Source of the DNA: JACDAL01 sp963849115
GTDB taxonomy: Bacteria; Actinomycetota; CADDZG01; WHSQ01
Assembly (NCBI GenBank): GCA_963849115.1
Contig: CAWKGK010000006.1
Coordinates: 10,416 to 74,415, forward strand
Length of the DNA: 64,000 nucleotides
Reading direction: 5' to 3'
Shown: positions 25,757 through 33,830 of the stretch, in pieces
How the letters are laid out: each line of letters begins with the position of its first letter
Numbering within the stretch: the first letter of the stretch is position 1
Notes under the pieces: generated by a model
Told to the model about the DNA's origin: nothing
The model's database searches: none
The model's input: only the letters and a program-made list of their open reading frames with translations
Translations under genes and position numbers: made by a program

Positions 25757-26946
25757 AGCGCATCGCCCGCAGGTTCCTACCCAACGCCGCCGCCGCGCTG
25801 GCCGGCCTGCTGGTAGGGGCTGTGGTCATGCTGGCGGGCGAAGGTCTGACGCTGCCGGCCTTCGACCCCCCCGCCCCCGACTCCTCCTCCGAGCGGCCGC
25901 GGGCCTCCGCCAGAGCCCCGGCCGCCCTGCTGGCGTGGGCGGTGGGAGGGCTCCCCAAGGGCAGTGAGGCGGCCATCGAGAAGGTGCCGGGGGTGCTGAA
26001 CGCGACCACGGTGGAGGCCGGGCTCGACTGGATGAGGAAATCTCGCACGGTGGAAGGCCGCCTTCTGCAGCGCCCCCGGGACGGCCGCATGGTACCGATC
26101 GAGGCCGCCCTCATCGAGCCGCGTGAGTACGCGCAGCTGGTGCCGGTCTCGGAGCGGCAGCTGGTGCTGGGGCTGCGGCGCGACGAGCTGTTGATGGCCG
26201 CCACCGAGGCGCGGCTCAGGGGGGCCGGGAGCGGAATGAGTATGAGGCTCCAGGACGGTTGGATGGGGGCCGCGGGCGTGGTCTCGGACGCCACCGCCAA
26301 TGGCTACGAGGTACTCATGCGGCGCCCCGCCCCGGACTCGTGGCACAACTCGGACAGGTTCGTCTTGGCTCTGGTGTCGAGTTGTTCGCGCGGAGCGATC
26401 ATGAGCCGCCTGAAACCCCTGCTCGAGCCCGGCGTGGCCGTTCGCCTCCGCTGTGGGCGCGAGCAGCCGTTCCTCAGATACGGGGACTCCGTGCTTCCGC
26501 AGCTCCTGATAAAGGAGGCCTTCGGTGAGTTCTCGGCTCGGCCCCTTCCGGACGGGACCTTGGATATCGACCCGGCCTGGAGACGCCGCCACATCGTCAC
26601 GGCCAGGGTCCCGCTGCTCCCGGATGTGACCTGCCACCGCGCTCTTCTGCCTCAGCTTCGAGGGGCGCTCGGCGAGCTCGAGGCCAGGGGCCTGTCTCAC
26701 GTGGTGGATCCCGCGCAATACGCCGGCTGCTTCGCTCCCCGCTTCATCGGGCGCGACCCCGACGGGCGACTTTCGCACCATTCCTGGGGCATCGCTCTCG
26801 ATGTAAACGCCTTGGAGAACACCTTCGGCTCCAAGGCGGATCAGGACCCACGACTGGTGGCGGTGATGGAGGGCTGGGGCTTCACCTGGGGCGGCGGCTG
26901 GCTGGTGCCCGATCCGATGCATTTCGAGTGGCTGAGGTGGCCATGA
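25753..26946 (+). CDS. Membrane-anchored M15 family D-Ala-D-Ala carboxypeptidase-like protein (VanY type)
   Basis: About 397 aa, GTG start overlapping the anti-sigma stop. An N-terminal signal anchor (about 11-30) precedes an unassigned region of about 240 residues. A C-terminal peptidase M15 domain carries the zinc-site pattern SHHSWGIALDVNA (H-x6-D) and PDPMHFEW (second His). The domain trims peptidoglycan stem peptides in related proteins. Linked to an ECF sigma/anti-sigma pair, it is a likely envelope-stress effector. A 4-bp overlap couples it to the SRPBCC gene. Confidence 0.85.
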   Translation: MKRIARRFLPNAAAALAGLLVGAVVMLAGEGLTLPAFDPPAPDSSSERPRASARAPAALLAWAVGGLPKGSEAAIEKVPGVLNATTVEAGLDWMRKSRTVEGRLLQRPRDGRMVPIEAALIEPREYAQLVPVSERQLVLGLRRDELLMAATEARLRGAGSGMSMRLQDGWMGAAGVVSDATANGYEVLMRRPAPDSWHNSDRFVLALVSSCSRGAIMSRLKPLLEPGVAVRLRCGREQPFLRYGDSVLPQLLIKEAFGEFSARPLPDGTLDIDPAWRRRHIVTARVPLLPDVTCHRALLPQLRGALGELEARGLSHVVDPAQYAGCFAPRFIGRDPDGRLSHHSWGIALDVNALENTFGSKADQDPRLVAVMEGWGFTWGGGWLVPDPMHFEWLRWP

Positions 26947-27368
26947 AAGTCTACGAAGCCACATCGACGATCGACGCCGACCCCCGGACCATCTGGTCCA
27001 TCCTGATCGATGCCCCCTCGTACTCGCAGTGGGACTCGGGGGTGAAGCAAGTGGAGGGCCGCATCGCCCCGGGCGAAAAGATCAAAGTCGTCTCCGAAGC
27101 CAACCCGTCGCGGTCGTTTCCGGTGAAGGTGACTAACTTCCAACCGGACAAGGCGATGACCTGGAGCGGCGGCATGCCTCTAGGGCTGTTCAAGGGTGTC
27201 CGCACCTTCTCGCTGTCGCCGCAGGGCACGGGAGCAACGAAGTTCACCGTGCGAGAGGAGTACACGGGCCCTCTCCTGCCTCTGATCTGGAAGTCGATGC
27301 CCGACCTGCAGCCCTCTTTTGACAAGTTCGCCGTTGGTCTCAAGAGACGGGCCGAGACTGGGAGCTGA
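26943..27368 (+). CDS. SRPBCC family protein (polyketide cyclase/START-like fold)
   Basis: About 141 aa, with the helix-grip fold pattern: ATSTIDADPRTIWSILID at the start, a central WSGGMPLGLFKGVRTFSL, and a C-terminal helix (LQPSFDKFAVGLKRR). Such proteins bind hydrophobic ligands; none can be inferred here. The ATG at 26943 overlaps the stop of the M15 peptidase gene. It is the last gene of the sigma-factor operon and is followed by a bidirectional terminator. Confidence 0.88.
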   Translation: MKVYEATSTIDADPRTIWSILIDAPSYSQWDSGVKQVEGRIAPGEKIKVVSEANPSRSFPVKVTNFQPDKAMTWSGGMPLGLFKGVRTFSLSPQGTGATKFTVREEYTGPLLPLIWKSMPDLQPSFDKFAVGLKRRAETGS

Positions 27369-27369
27369 G

Positions 27370-27402
27370 CCTCCCCCATCGGTTTTGAGCGTCCGGGGGA
27401 GG
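27370..27402. terminator. Bidirectional terminator between SRPBCC and LOG genes
   Basis: A perfect 8-bp stem, CCTCCCCC at 27370-27377 and GGGGGAGG at 27395-27402, with a 17-nt loop. It lies between convergent genes. Confidence 0.7.
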
Positions 27403-27410
27403 AGAGGAAC

Positions 27411-27893
27411 CTACTCTTCCACGCGCAAAACGCTATAGGCGAGCTCGACGGCCCCCTCGGGGTCCGAGGCCTGCTCGAAGGCAGCCACCACCCCGCCCTC
27501 CTTGTGGAGCTCCCAGGTACCCAGGCCGACCACCGGGACGCCGGTCTTGAGCGCCAGGGCCACCTCCGAGAGTGTTCCGAACTCCCCCGCGACTGCAATC
27601 AAGACGTCCGAGGCACGGACCAAGAGGGCGTTGCGCATCTCCCCCATGCCGGTCGGCAGGGCCACGTCCACCCACGGGTTGGCGTCGGAGCGATCCAGAC
27701 CGGGCAGGATGCCAAGAGTTATGCCCCCGGCCGACTTGGCCCCGCGGCAGGCGGCCTCCATGACGCCCCCCAGGCCCCCGGTGACGACTACCGCGCCGCG
27801 CGCGGCCAGCAGAGATCCGACACGCTCGGCGGCGGTGAGCTCGGATGCTTGGGCCTGACTGGGACCCGATATCGCGACATAGGCTGGAGTCAC
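27411..27893 (-). CDS. LOG/TIGR00725 family Rossmann-fold protein
   Basis: About 160 aa starting (M)TPAYVAISGPSQA. The Rossmann-like region has VVVTGGLGGVMEAACRGA and the LOG-type GEFGTLSEVALAL motif. Relatives include cytokinin phosphoribohydrolases and proteins annotated as molybdenum cofactor carriers; substrate is unknown. The GTG at 27893 is preferred because the longer ATG form overlaps the upstream HD-GYP coding region. It lies 25 bp after that gene on the same strand. Confidence 0.8.
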   Translation of the reverse strand: MTPAYVAISGPSQAQASELTAAERVGSLLAARGAVVVTGGLGGVMEAACRGAKSAGGITLGILPGLDRSDANPWVDVALPTGMGEMRNALLVRASDVLIAVAGEFGTLSEVALALKTGVPVVGLGTWELHKEGGVVAAFEQASDPEGAVELAYSVLRVEE

Positions 27894-27918
27894 ACCCCCG
27901 GTAATAGCATTCCCGAGC

Positions 27919-28572
27919 TCAGACTGCGTACCGGACCAGCCGCTCCTCGACATGATCTTGACCCAGGCTCCTCACAACCTCCACGAGCATCCTGGCGCAC
28001 GCGGGGTCGAATTGGCCTCCGGCATTTCGAGACAGCTCCGCGAACGCATGCTCGAGCGACAAAGCTTTGCGATAGGGGCGGTCCGACGTCATGGCATCGA
28101 AGGAGTCGCAGACGGAGACGATGCGGGCACCGATGGGGATGTCCTCGCCGGCGAGCCCGTCCGGATAGCCGCGCCCGTCCCACCTCTCATGATGGTGCCG
28201 GACGATGGGCCACGCAGGCATCAAGAAGTCGACCGAATGCAGCATCTGCTCTCCGATCACCGGATGCCTCTTCATCAACTTCCACTCGTGCTCGTCGAGC
28301 GAGCCCGTCTTGAGGAGAATCGAGTCGGGGACACCGATCTTGCCGACATCGTGCAGGATCGAACCCAGCTTCACCGCCCGCCGTTCCTCGCTGGGGAGCT
28401 TCAAGGCGACCGCCAACGCAGTGGAAAGATCCCGGATACGTCCGGCGTGTGCTTCGGTGTAGGGGTCCCTCGCCTCTAGAGCCGACACGAGAGCTTCCAT
28501 CGTCATGGTGTAGTGGCTCTCGAGCTGCGCGGCGAGCTCGAGACGAGTAAGCGCGCTGAGACGCGAACGCAC
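27919..28572 (-). CDS. HD-GYP domain phosphodiesterase part (C-terminal half of a frameshifted GAF-HD-GYP protein)
   Basis: This 217-aa frame starts (GTG) inside the end of the GAF frame and carries an intact HD-GYP domain: SILHDVGKIGVPDSIL, the HHHERWDGRGYPDGLAGEDIP-type GYP loop (HHHERWDGRGYP), and DSFDAMTSDRPYRKA. These are the residues for hydrolysis of cyclic di-GMP. The preceding linker (MTMEALVSALEARDPYTEAH) is the usual GAF-to-HD connector. A one-base shift near 28550-28575 separates it from the GAF part, so it was probably one protein. Confidence 0.88.
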   Translation of the reverse strand: MRSRLSALTRLELAAQLESHYTMTMEALVSALEARDPYTEAHAGRIRDLSTALAVALKLPSEERRAVKLGSILHDVGKIGVPDSILLKTGSLDEHEWKLMKRHPVIGEQMLHSVDFLMPAWPIVRHHHERWDGRGYPDGLAGEDIPIGARIVSVCDSFDAMTSDRPYRKALSLEHAFAELSRNAGGQFDPACARMLVEVVRSLGQDHVEERLVRYAV

Positions 28573-29098
28573 ACAGCACGTCCACCCGGGCGGGGTCGTC
28601 GTGGCGGTAGGCCCGGTCCTCGATGCGGTACGCCTCGACCGCCGCGAACGGCGCTCCCGCGTGAACCAGTCGGCAGATGAGCATTCGAGAGAAGCCGTAC
28701 TTGCCGAGAAAGCGGATCTCGTTGGGATCGGCCTCGGGGTCCGATGTCGATATCTCCAGCGCCTTGCCGCTCATGAGCACCTCACGAGTGGCGGGGTAGT
28801 CGGCCAGGCCGTACTCCTCGGCGACGAAGTTCAGGGTTGCCGGTGGTCGGACGCTGGCCCCCCCATCACAAACCAGGTTCCGCTCCGGGTCGTAGCGCGA
28901 CACCAGGACGGCGTCGGCGCCCACCTCTCGTCTGACGGCGTGGGCGAGCCCGGCCAGAAGGTCTGAAACGTCGACCGCTTCCTGGATTGGTCCGAGATCC
29001 GAGACCAGCTCGGCCATGCTCCGGGTAGCCCGCTCCAAGCCGGTCGGGTGCATGGCCGGCTCGATTCCGTAGAGCAATGACTGGTTTGGCGAGGACAT
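28560..29098 (-). CDS. GAF domain part (N-terminal half of a frameshifted GAF-HD-GYP protein)
   Basis: Starting at MSSPNQSLLYG, this part holds a GAF sensor domain (LLAGLAHAVRREVGADAVLV to DVLCAFASQ). The reading frame then continues to 28187 as low-quality sequence. The proper continuation is found in the next frame (ALTRLELAAQLESH). GAF-HD-GYP proteins are common cyclic di-GMP phosphodiesterases. The start follows a purine-rich GGGGGA. Hairpin B copy 2 lies upstream, between this gene and hemW. Confidence 0.8.
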
Positions 29099-29183
29099 GT
29101 TCCCCCGGTCTGGGCTTGGGACTGATGCTTTTTGTGTTTCTTGTCGGCAAATGAAGGTCCGCCCTTGAACCAAGGCAAGCCCC

Positions 29184-29232
29184 GCCGAGTGGTGGTGAGG
29201 TGCTCCATGTGGTCATCTGGCCACCACTCGGC
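29184..29232. terminator. Repeat family B copy 2 hairpin downstream of hemW
   Basis: A perfect 12-bp stem, GCCGAGTGGTGG at 29184-29195 and CCACCACTCGGC at 29221-29232, with a 25-nt loop. Compared with copy 1 at 12915, the two inner stem positions changed from CG to GG together with their partners, and the loop is clearly related (both share TGAG, TGCT and a central CAT). It follows the hemW stop at 29247 and precedes the GAF/HD-GYP gene. Confidence 0.7.
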
Positions 29233-29246
29233 GAGAAGTTGTGCGG

Positions 29247-30419
29247 CTAGAGCAGGCGACAGCTCACCTCGTTGGCGACGAGCGTGGCGCGCTCGGTGAG
29301 GCGCATCCACCCGTCGACGCGTTCGAGCAGCCCGAGGCCCTCGAGTGCGTCGATTTCCGCTCCGCGCTCGGCCAGGGCACCGTCGAAGCGGGCGTCGAAA
29401 GCTGCCAGCTCGACCCCCGAAACCAAGCGCAGGCCCAGGACCAGGGCCTCTCCGGCTCGCTCGGCCGGCGGCAGCGTCTCCGAGCCGGAGCGGGGCTCGG
29501 CCCCCGACCCCACCGCGGCGATGAAATCTCGCGGGAGCCTCAGGTTCCACCACCTCGTGCCGTCGAGATGGCCGTGGGCGCCGGCGCCGAAGGCTGCGTA
29601 GTCGCCGGCAGACCAGTAGAGGACGTTGTGGCGCGAGGCGCGGCCGGACCGGCTCCAGTTAGAGACCTCGTAGCGCTCGAAGCCGGCCGAGTCCAACAAT
29701 GAGCACGCCTCCAGGTAGCGGTCGGCCTGGACGTCGGGATCGACGTCCGCCACGCGGCCCGTCGTGACCAGCGTGGCCAGCGGCGTCCCCTCCTCGATGG
29801 TGAGAGCGTAGGCGGAAACGTGCTCGACCCCGGCGTCGATCACGCCCTCGAGCGAGCGGCGCCAGTCGTCGTCTGACTCCCACACCGAGCCGTAGATGAG
29901 GTCGGCATTGATGTCGGTGGCGCCCGCCCGGCGGGCCTCCGCCAGCGCAGCCAGCGCCCGCTCACCCGAGTGGGTTCGTCCCAGCCCCGTGAGCACCTTG
30001 GGCACGAGAGACTGCACCCCCAGGGAGAAGCGATTGAACCCCGCTTGGAGCAGCGCTTCGAAGCTCGCCTCGGATACCGTCTCGGGGTTGGCCTCGATCG
30101 TCACCTCCGCACCCTTCTCGAGCCCGAAACGGCGCCGCACCGCGCTCAGGATCTCGGCGAGCTGGGCCGCACTCAGAAGCGTCGGGGTCCCTCCGCCGAA
30201 AAAGACCGAGGAGGCCGTCCGGGCCGCCAGCGGGCTCTGCTCGATCGAAGCGACCACTGCCTCGACGTAGGAGGAGTGAAGCTCGCCGCGGCTCTCGTAG
30301 GTGTTGAAGTCGCAATAGTGGCAACGGTGCAGGCAGAAGGGAATGTGGACGTAGACGCCGAAGCCGGGCTCTGCCTGCCAGCGCCCCGAGCGCAGCGGAC
30401 TGGGAACGGCGAGGGTCAT
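29247..30419 (-). CDS. hemW: HemW-like radical SAM heme chaperone
   Basis: About 390 aa, beginning MTLAVPSPLR. The HemW-type radical SAM motif HIPFCLHRCHYC (CxxxCxxC plus C/F) is present, with GGGTPTLL nearby and the C-terminal HemW extension (FDGALAERGAEIDALE). HemW delivers heme to respiratory enzymes, while the similar HemN is a coproporphyrinogen dehydrogenase. The motif and the lepA neighbour favour HemW. The ATG overlaps the lepA stop by 4 bp, a widespread lepA-hemW arrangement. Confidence 0.94.
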   Translation of the reverse strand: MTLAVPSPLRSGRWQAEPGFGVYVHIPFCLHRCHYCDFNTYESRGELHSSYVEAVVASIEQSPLAARTASSVFFGGGTPTLLSAAQLAEILSAVRRRFGLEKGAEVTIEANPETVSEASFEALLQAGFNRFSLGVQSLVPKVLTGLGRTHSGERALAALAEARRAGATDINADLIYGSVWESDDDWRRSLEGVIDAGVEHVSAYALTIEEGTPLATLVTTGRVADVDPDVQADRYLEACSLLDSAGFERYEVSNWSRSGRASRHNVLYWSAGDYAAFGAGAHGHLDGTRWWNLRLPRDFIAAVGSGAEPRSGSETLPPAERAGEALVLGLRLVSGVELAAFDARFDGALAERGAEIDALEGLGLLERVDGWMRLTERATLVANEVSCRLL

Positions 30420-32227
30420 GACTGTCCCGAGGGCTCGAGCTTGAGGGCCTCGATGAAGGCGGACTGCGGCACCTCTACCGAGCCGATCTGCTTCATGCGA
30501 CGCTTGCCCTCCTTCTGGCGCTCGAGGAGCTTGCGCTTTCTCGAGACATCGCCGCCGTAGCACTTGGCGAGCACATCCTTGCGCTTGGCCTTGACCGTCT
30601 CCCGTGCGATGACGCGCGACCCGATTGCAGCCTGGATGGGAACGTCGAAGAGCTGGCGCGGTATGAGCTTTCGCAGGCGCTCGGTCATCGTCTTGCCGTA
30701 CTCGTAAGCCTTGTCCCGATGGACGATGGTCGAGAACGCGTCCACCGGCTGCTGGTTCAGCAGCACATCGACTTTGACGAGATGAGACGAGTACTGTCCG
30801 GCGGGCTCGTAGTCGAGCGATGCATAACCTTTGGTCTTGCTCTTCAACTGATCGAAGAAGTCGAAGATGATCTCAGCAAGCGGCATCTGATATCGGATCT
30901 CGACCCTTTCGGTCGACAGGTAATGCATCTCCTTGAGCTCGCCGCGCCGCTCCTGACACAGTTGCATGACCGTGCCTACATAGTCGGACGGAGTGACGAT
31001 CATGGCTGAGACATAGGGCTCGAGCACTTCCTCGATGTCTGAGGGGTCGGGCATCTCGCTGGGGTTTCGCACAATCCGCCGTGTGCGATCGGTAAGCTCG
31101 ATCTCGTAGCCGACCGACGGGGCCGAAGCGATCAGGGAGAGGTCGAACTCGCGCTCGAGCCGCTCTCTCACTATCTCCATGTGCAGAAGGCCGAGAAAGC
31201 CGCACCTGAAACCGAACCCGAGCGCGCCCGAGGACTCCGGTTCGTAGACCAAGGAGGCGTCGTTGAGCTTGAGTTTGTCGAGCGCGTCCCGAAGGATCGG
31301 GAAGTCGTCGCCCTCGACCGGATAGATGCCGGCGTAGACCATGGGCTTGGGCTCCCGATAGCCGGGAAGGGGGACGACGGCGCCGTGCGGGCGGGTCGTG
31401 ACGGTGTCGCCCACCTTGGCCTGGCTGACGTCTTTGATCCCGGAGATGAGATAGCCCACGGCCCCCGTCTCCAGCCGCTTCACCGCCTGGGCGTCGGGCG
31501 CCATGATGCCGATCTCGTCCGCATCCACCTCGGTTCCGGCAGCCATGAACAGGATCGGGGTCCTGGCATCGAGATGCCCGTCGATCGCCCGAAGATAGGC
31601 GACCACACCTCTGTAGGAGTCGTAGTAGGAGTCGAATACGAGAGCTCGCAGGGGGGCGGAGGGGTCTCCCTTGGGGGGAGGAACCGAGCTGACGATCCGC
31701 TCGAGCAGCTCGGGCACGCCCTCACCGGTCTTGGCCGAAATGCGCAGGACCTCGGTGGCGTCGCAGCCGATGAGCGCGGCGAGCTCCTCTGCGAACTTGT
31801 CCGGCTGCGCCGCGGGCAGGTCGATCTTGTTGAGCACCGGGATGATCTCGAGCCCGGCGTCGACCGCCAGGTAGAGGTTCGTGAGCGTCTGCGCCTCGAT
31901 GCCCTGGGCCGCGTCGACCAGCAGTACGACTCCGTCACAGGCGGCGAGCGAGCGCGACACCTCGTAGCCAAAGTCGACGTGCCCGGGCGTGTCGATGAGG
32001 TTGACCTCATAGGTTTCGCCGTCGCCCGCCCGATACTCCATACGCACAGCGGCGGCCTTGATCGTGATGCCGCGCTCGCGCTCCAGATCCATGCGGTCGA
32101 GATACTGCTCACGCATGTCCCGGTCGGAGACCGTGCCGGTGAGCTGAAGCAGCCGGTCCGAGAGCGTGCTCTTGCCGTGGTCGATATGGGCGATGACGGC
32201 CACGGCTCGTTGATGCAGGGGATCCAT
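30416..32227 (-). CDS. lepA: Elongation factor 4 (LepA)
   Basis: Translational GTPase, 603 aa, full length. The P-loop is VIAHIDHGKSTLSD, followed by DTPGHVDF and NKIDLPAA. EF-G-like domains III and V and the LepA-specific C-terminal domain are present (CYGGDVSRKRKLLERQKEGK). It acts on the ribosome in initiation and back-translocation. It is divergent from rpsT, with 80 bp between the two starts for both promoters. Confidence 0.97.
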   Translation of the reverse strand: MDPLHQRAVAVIAHIDHGKSTLSDRLLQLTGTVSDRDMREQYLDRMDLERERGITIKAAAVRMEYRAGDGETYEVNLIDTPGHVDFGYEVSRSLAACDGVVLLVDAAQGIEAQTLTNLYLAVDAGLEIIPVLNKIDLPAAQPDKFAEELAALIGCDATEVLRISAKTGEGVPELLERIVSSVPPPKGDPSAPLRALVFDSYYDSYRGVVAYLRAIDGHLDARTPILFMAAGTEVDADEIGIMAPDAQAVKRLETGAVGYLISGIKDVSQAKVGDTVTTRPHGAVVPLPGYREPKPMVYAGIYPVEGDDFPILRDALDKLKLNDASLVYEPESSGALGFGFRCGFLGLLHMEIVRERLEREFDLSLIASAPSVGYEIELTDRTRRIVRNPSEMPDPSDIEEVLEPYVSAMIVTPSDYVGTVMQLCQERRGELKEMHYLSTERVEIRYQMPLAEIIFDFFDQLKSKTKGYASLDYEPAGQYSSHLVKVDVLLNQQPVDAFSTIVHRDKAYEYGKTMTERLRKLIPRQLFDVPIQAAIGSRVIARETVKAKRKDVLAKCYGGDVSRKRKLLERQKEGKRRMKQIGSVEVPQSAFIEALKLEPSGQS

Positions 32228-32307
32228 GCCCCAAAGCCTAGTGGACGGTTCTGGTATCCTGAGCGGCGCTCAAACGACCTTCATTCCCATAGTTTAGGAA
32301 AGCTTCC

Positions 32308-32571
32308 ATGGCCAACATCAAGAGTCAGATCAAGCGCAACCGGCAGAACGAGGCGCGCCGGATTCGCAACCGCGCCGAGCGCTCGGCCCTTCGGACCAAG
32401 AACCGGCGCTTCCACGAGGCGCTCGCCTCGGACGATGCTGACGCGGCCCGGGACGCCTATCGGAACGCCGCCCGGGCACTCGATAGAGCGGCATCCAAAG
32501 GAATCATCCACAAGAATCGGGCCGCGGACAAGAAGTCGCGCCTCGCCCGCAAGTTGAACTCCGGGGCCTGA
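32308..32571 (+). CDS. rpsT: 30S ribosomal protein S20
   Basis: Small basic helical protein of 87 aa, starting MANIKSQIKRNRQNE and containing RNRAERSALRTKNRR and a helical tail ending ARKLNSGA. It matches S20, which binds 16S rRNA. It is a single gene with its own promoter region between lepA and its start. Two A-family repeats lie between its stop and the convergent holA gene. Confidence 0.97.
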   Translation: MANIKSQIKRNRQNEARRIRNRAERSALRTKNRRFHEALASDDADAARDAYRNAARALDRAASKGIIHKNRAADKKSRLARKLNSGA

Positions 32572-32595
32572 GCCGACCTTCCCCCAGTTTGGCCA

Positions 32596-32670
32596 AGGTA
32601 GTCAAACGCGCGTAACGGACGATCGGCTACCGATTCGGTAGTCAAACGCGCGTAACGGACGATCGAGGAC
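32596..32670. repeat. Palindromic intergenic repeat pair, units A6 and A7 (40-bp period)
   Basis: Two units share an identical 29-bp stretch (32597-32625 and 32637-32665), offset by exactly 40 bp. Each begins GGTAGTCAAACG. The first closes with GGCTACC, complementary to its GGTAG arm. The junction CTACCG-ATT-CGGTAG is perfectly self-complementary. The G-to-A change in the left arm relative to other A units is matched by C-to-T in the right arm. They lie between the convergent rpsT and holA. Confidence 0.85.
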
Positions 32671-32691
32671 GCGTCGCTTTCCGGGCCCGGT

Positions 32692-33630
32692 TCAAACCGG
32701 CCCCAGCAACCTCACCAGCGCCCGTTCGAGGGCCATTTCGGCGCCCTCCACACCGGGCAGCTCACCCGTCTTGAGATCGAGATCGGTCGCGGCCAGAATC
32801 TGCAGCGCGGAGGTCAACTCCTCCTCCCGATAGACACCTGCCTGCTTGTGCAGCTTCTGGGCCGGGTATCCGCGCAGGCCCAGCGCCGAGCCGACCGCCT
32901 GCGGACCACCCTCGGCATGACGCTTGGCGATCAACAGCTTGCGCATCTGGGCGGCCAGTGCCCCGAGAACGAACACCGGGTCGTCGCCCTGCTCCAGCAG
33001 GCGCCGTAAGGCGATGAGGGACTCCATCGGCTTGCGCTCGGAGACGGCATCCGTCAGGGCCCAGATTCGCTCGTCCGCGTGGCGGCCGAAGGTCTTTCTG
33101 ACCTCCTCCGCCGAGATGACGGCGCCGGTCGCGTGGCGTGTGGAGAGCTGCTCCAGGGCGGAGTCGAGCTCTCTGAGATCGCTGCCCGTCCCATCGATGA
33201 GCGCGTGCACGGCGCGATCGTCGATACGCAGCGAGCGAGCCCGGGCGCGCTCGCGAACCCAGCCGACCAGGCCCCTGCCACGCGGCGGTTCCAGTGCCAC
33301 CACGACGCCGCAGCTCCGCACTACCTCGGCCAGCGAGGTGGTGCGCGTCGACAGCAGCACCAGCGCCGAGCCCTCGGAGGGAGCCCGCAAGTAGGCCTCG
33401 AGGGCTTGGTTTTGAGCCTTCAGCAACCGCTCCGCGCCATGTACGACGATGAGGCGGCGACCGCCGAACAGGGACGGTGTCTCGAGCGCGGTGATGACCT
33501 CCTGGATGTCGGTGGAGGGGTCGAAGCTGTCCTCCGACAACGTGTCCGCGGAGACCTCGGCCCGGATCCTTTCCACCGCCTCGGACTGAAGGAAGGGCTC
33601 CCCCACGAGAAAGTAGGCGGCGTGGCTCAC
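32692..33630 (-). CDS. holA: DNA polymerase III subunit delta
   Basis: Clamp-loader delta subunit, about 312 aa, GTG start giving (M)SHAAYFLVGEPFLQ. The AAA+-like N-terminal fold lacks a Walker motif, as expected. LFGGRRLIVVHGAERLLK and the C-terminal collar domain (RHADERIWALTDAV; GYPAQKLHKQAGVY) support the call. The GTG overlaps the stop of the small gene upstream by 4 bp. The order comEA-comEC-holA is a common actinobacterial arrangement. Confidence 0.93.
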   Translation of the reverse strand: MSHAAYFLVGEPFLQSEAVERIRAEVSADTLSEDSFDPSTDIQEVITALETPSLFGGRRLIVVHGAERLLKAQNQALEAYLRAPSEGSALVLLSTRTTSLAEVVRSCGVVVALEPPRGRGLVGWVRERARARSLRIDDRAVHALIDGTGSDLRELDSALEQLSTRHATGAVISAEEVRKTFGRHADERIWALTDAVSERKPMESLIALRRLLEQGDDPVFVLGALAAQMRKLLIAKRHAEGGPQAVGSALGLRGYPAQKLHKQAGVYREEELTSALQILAATDLDLKTGELPGVEGAEMALERALVRLLGPV

Positions 33631-33824
33631 TCCGCGCCCAGCTTCATCTCGTAGACGGTCCCGCCGGCGGTAACGAGTCGCACGCTCTCGGCCCCCTCCT
33701 CCGCCAGGGACTCCCAGGTCCCCGTTAGCCACCTCTCGGCCTCGTGCTGAGAACCGAATGCCTCGATGGCGCGCAGCTCCCCGCCGCTCTCATCAACGAG
33801 TACCCAGGTGTAGTCGCCCACCAC
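33627..33824 (-). CDS. Small conserved hypothetical protein between comEC and holA
   Basis: A 65-aa protein (MVGDYTWVLVDESGGE to GGTVYEMKLGAE). It is rich in acidic residues and has no signal or membrane helix. The family is not recognised. It is likely real because its stop overlaps the holA start by 4 bp and its start lies 6 bp after the comEC stop. It may be an accessory protein of either neighbour, which is only inferred from position. Confidence 0.7.
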   Translation of the reverse strand: MVGDYTWVLVDESGGELRAIEAFGSQHEAERWLTGTWESLAEEGAESVRLVTAGGTVYEMKLGAE

Positions 33825-33830
33825 CCGACC

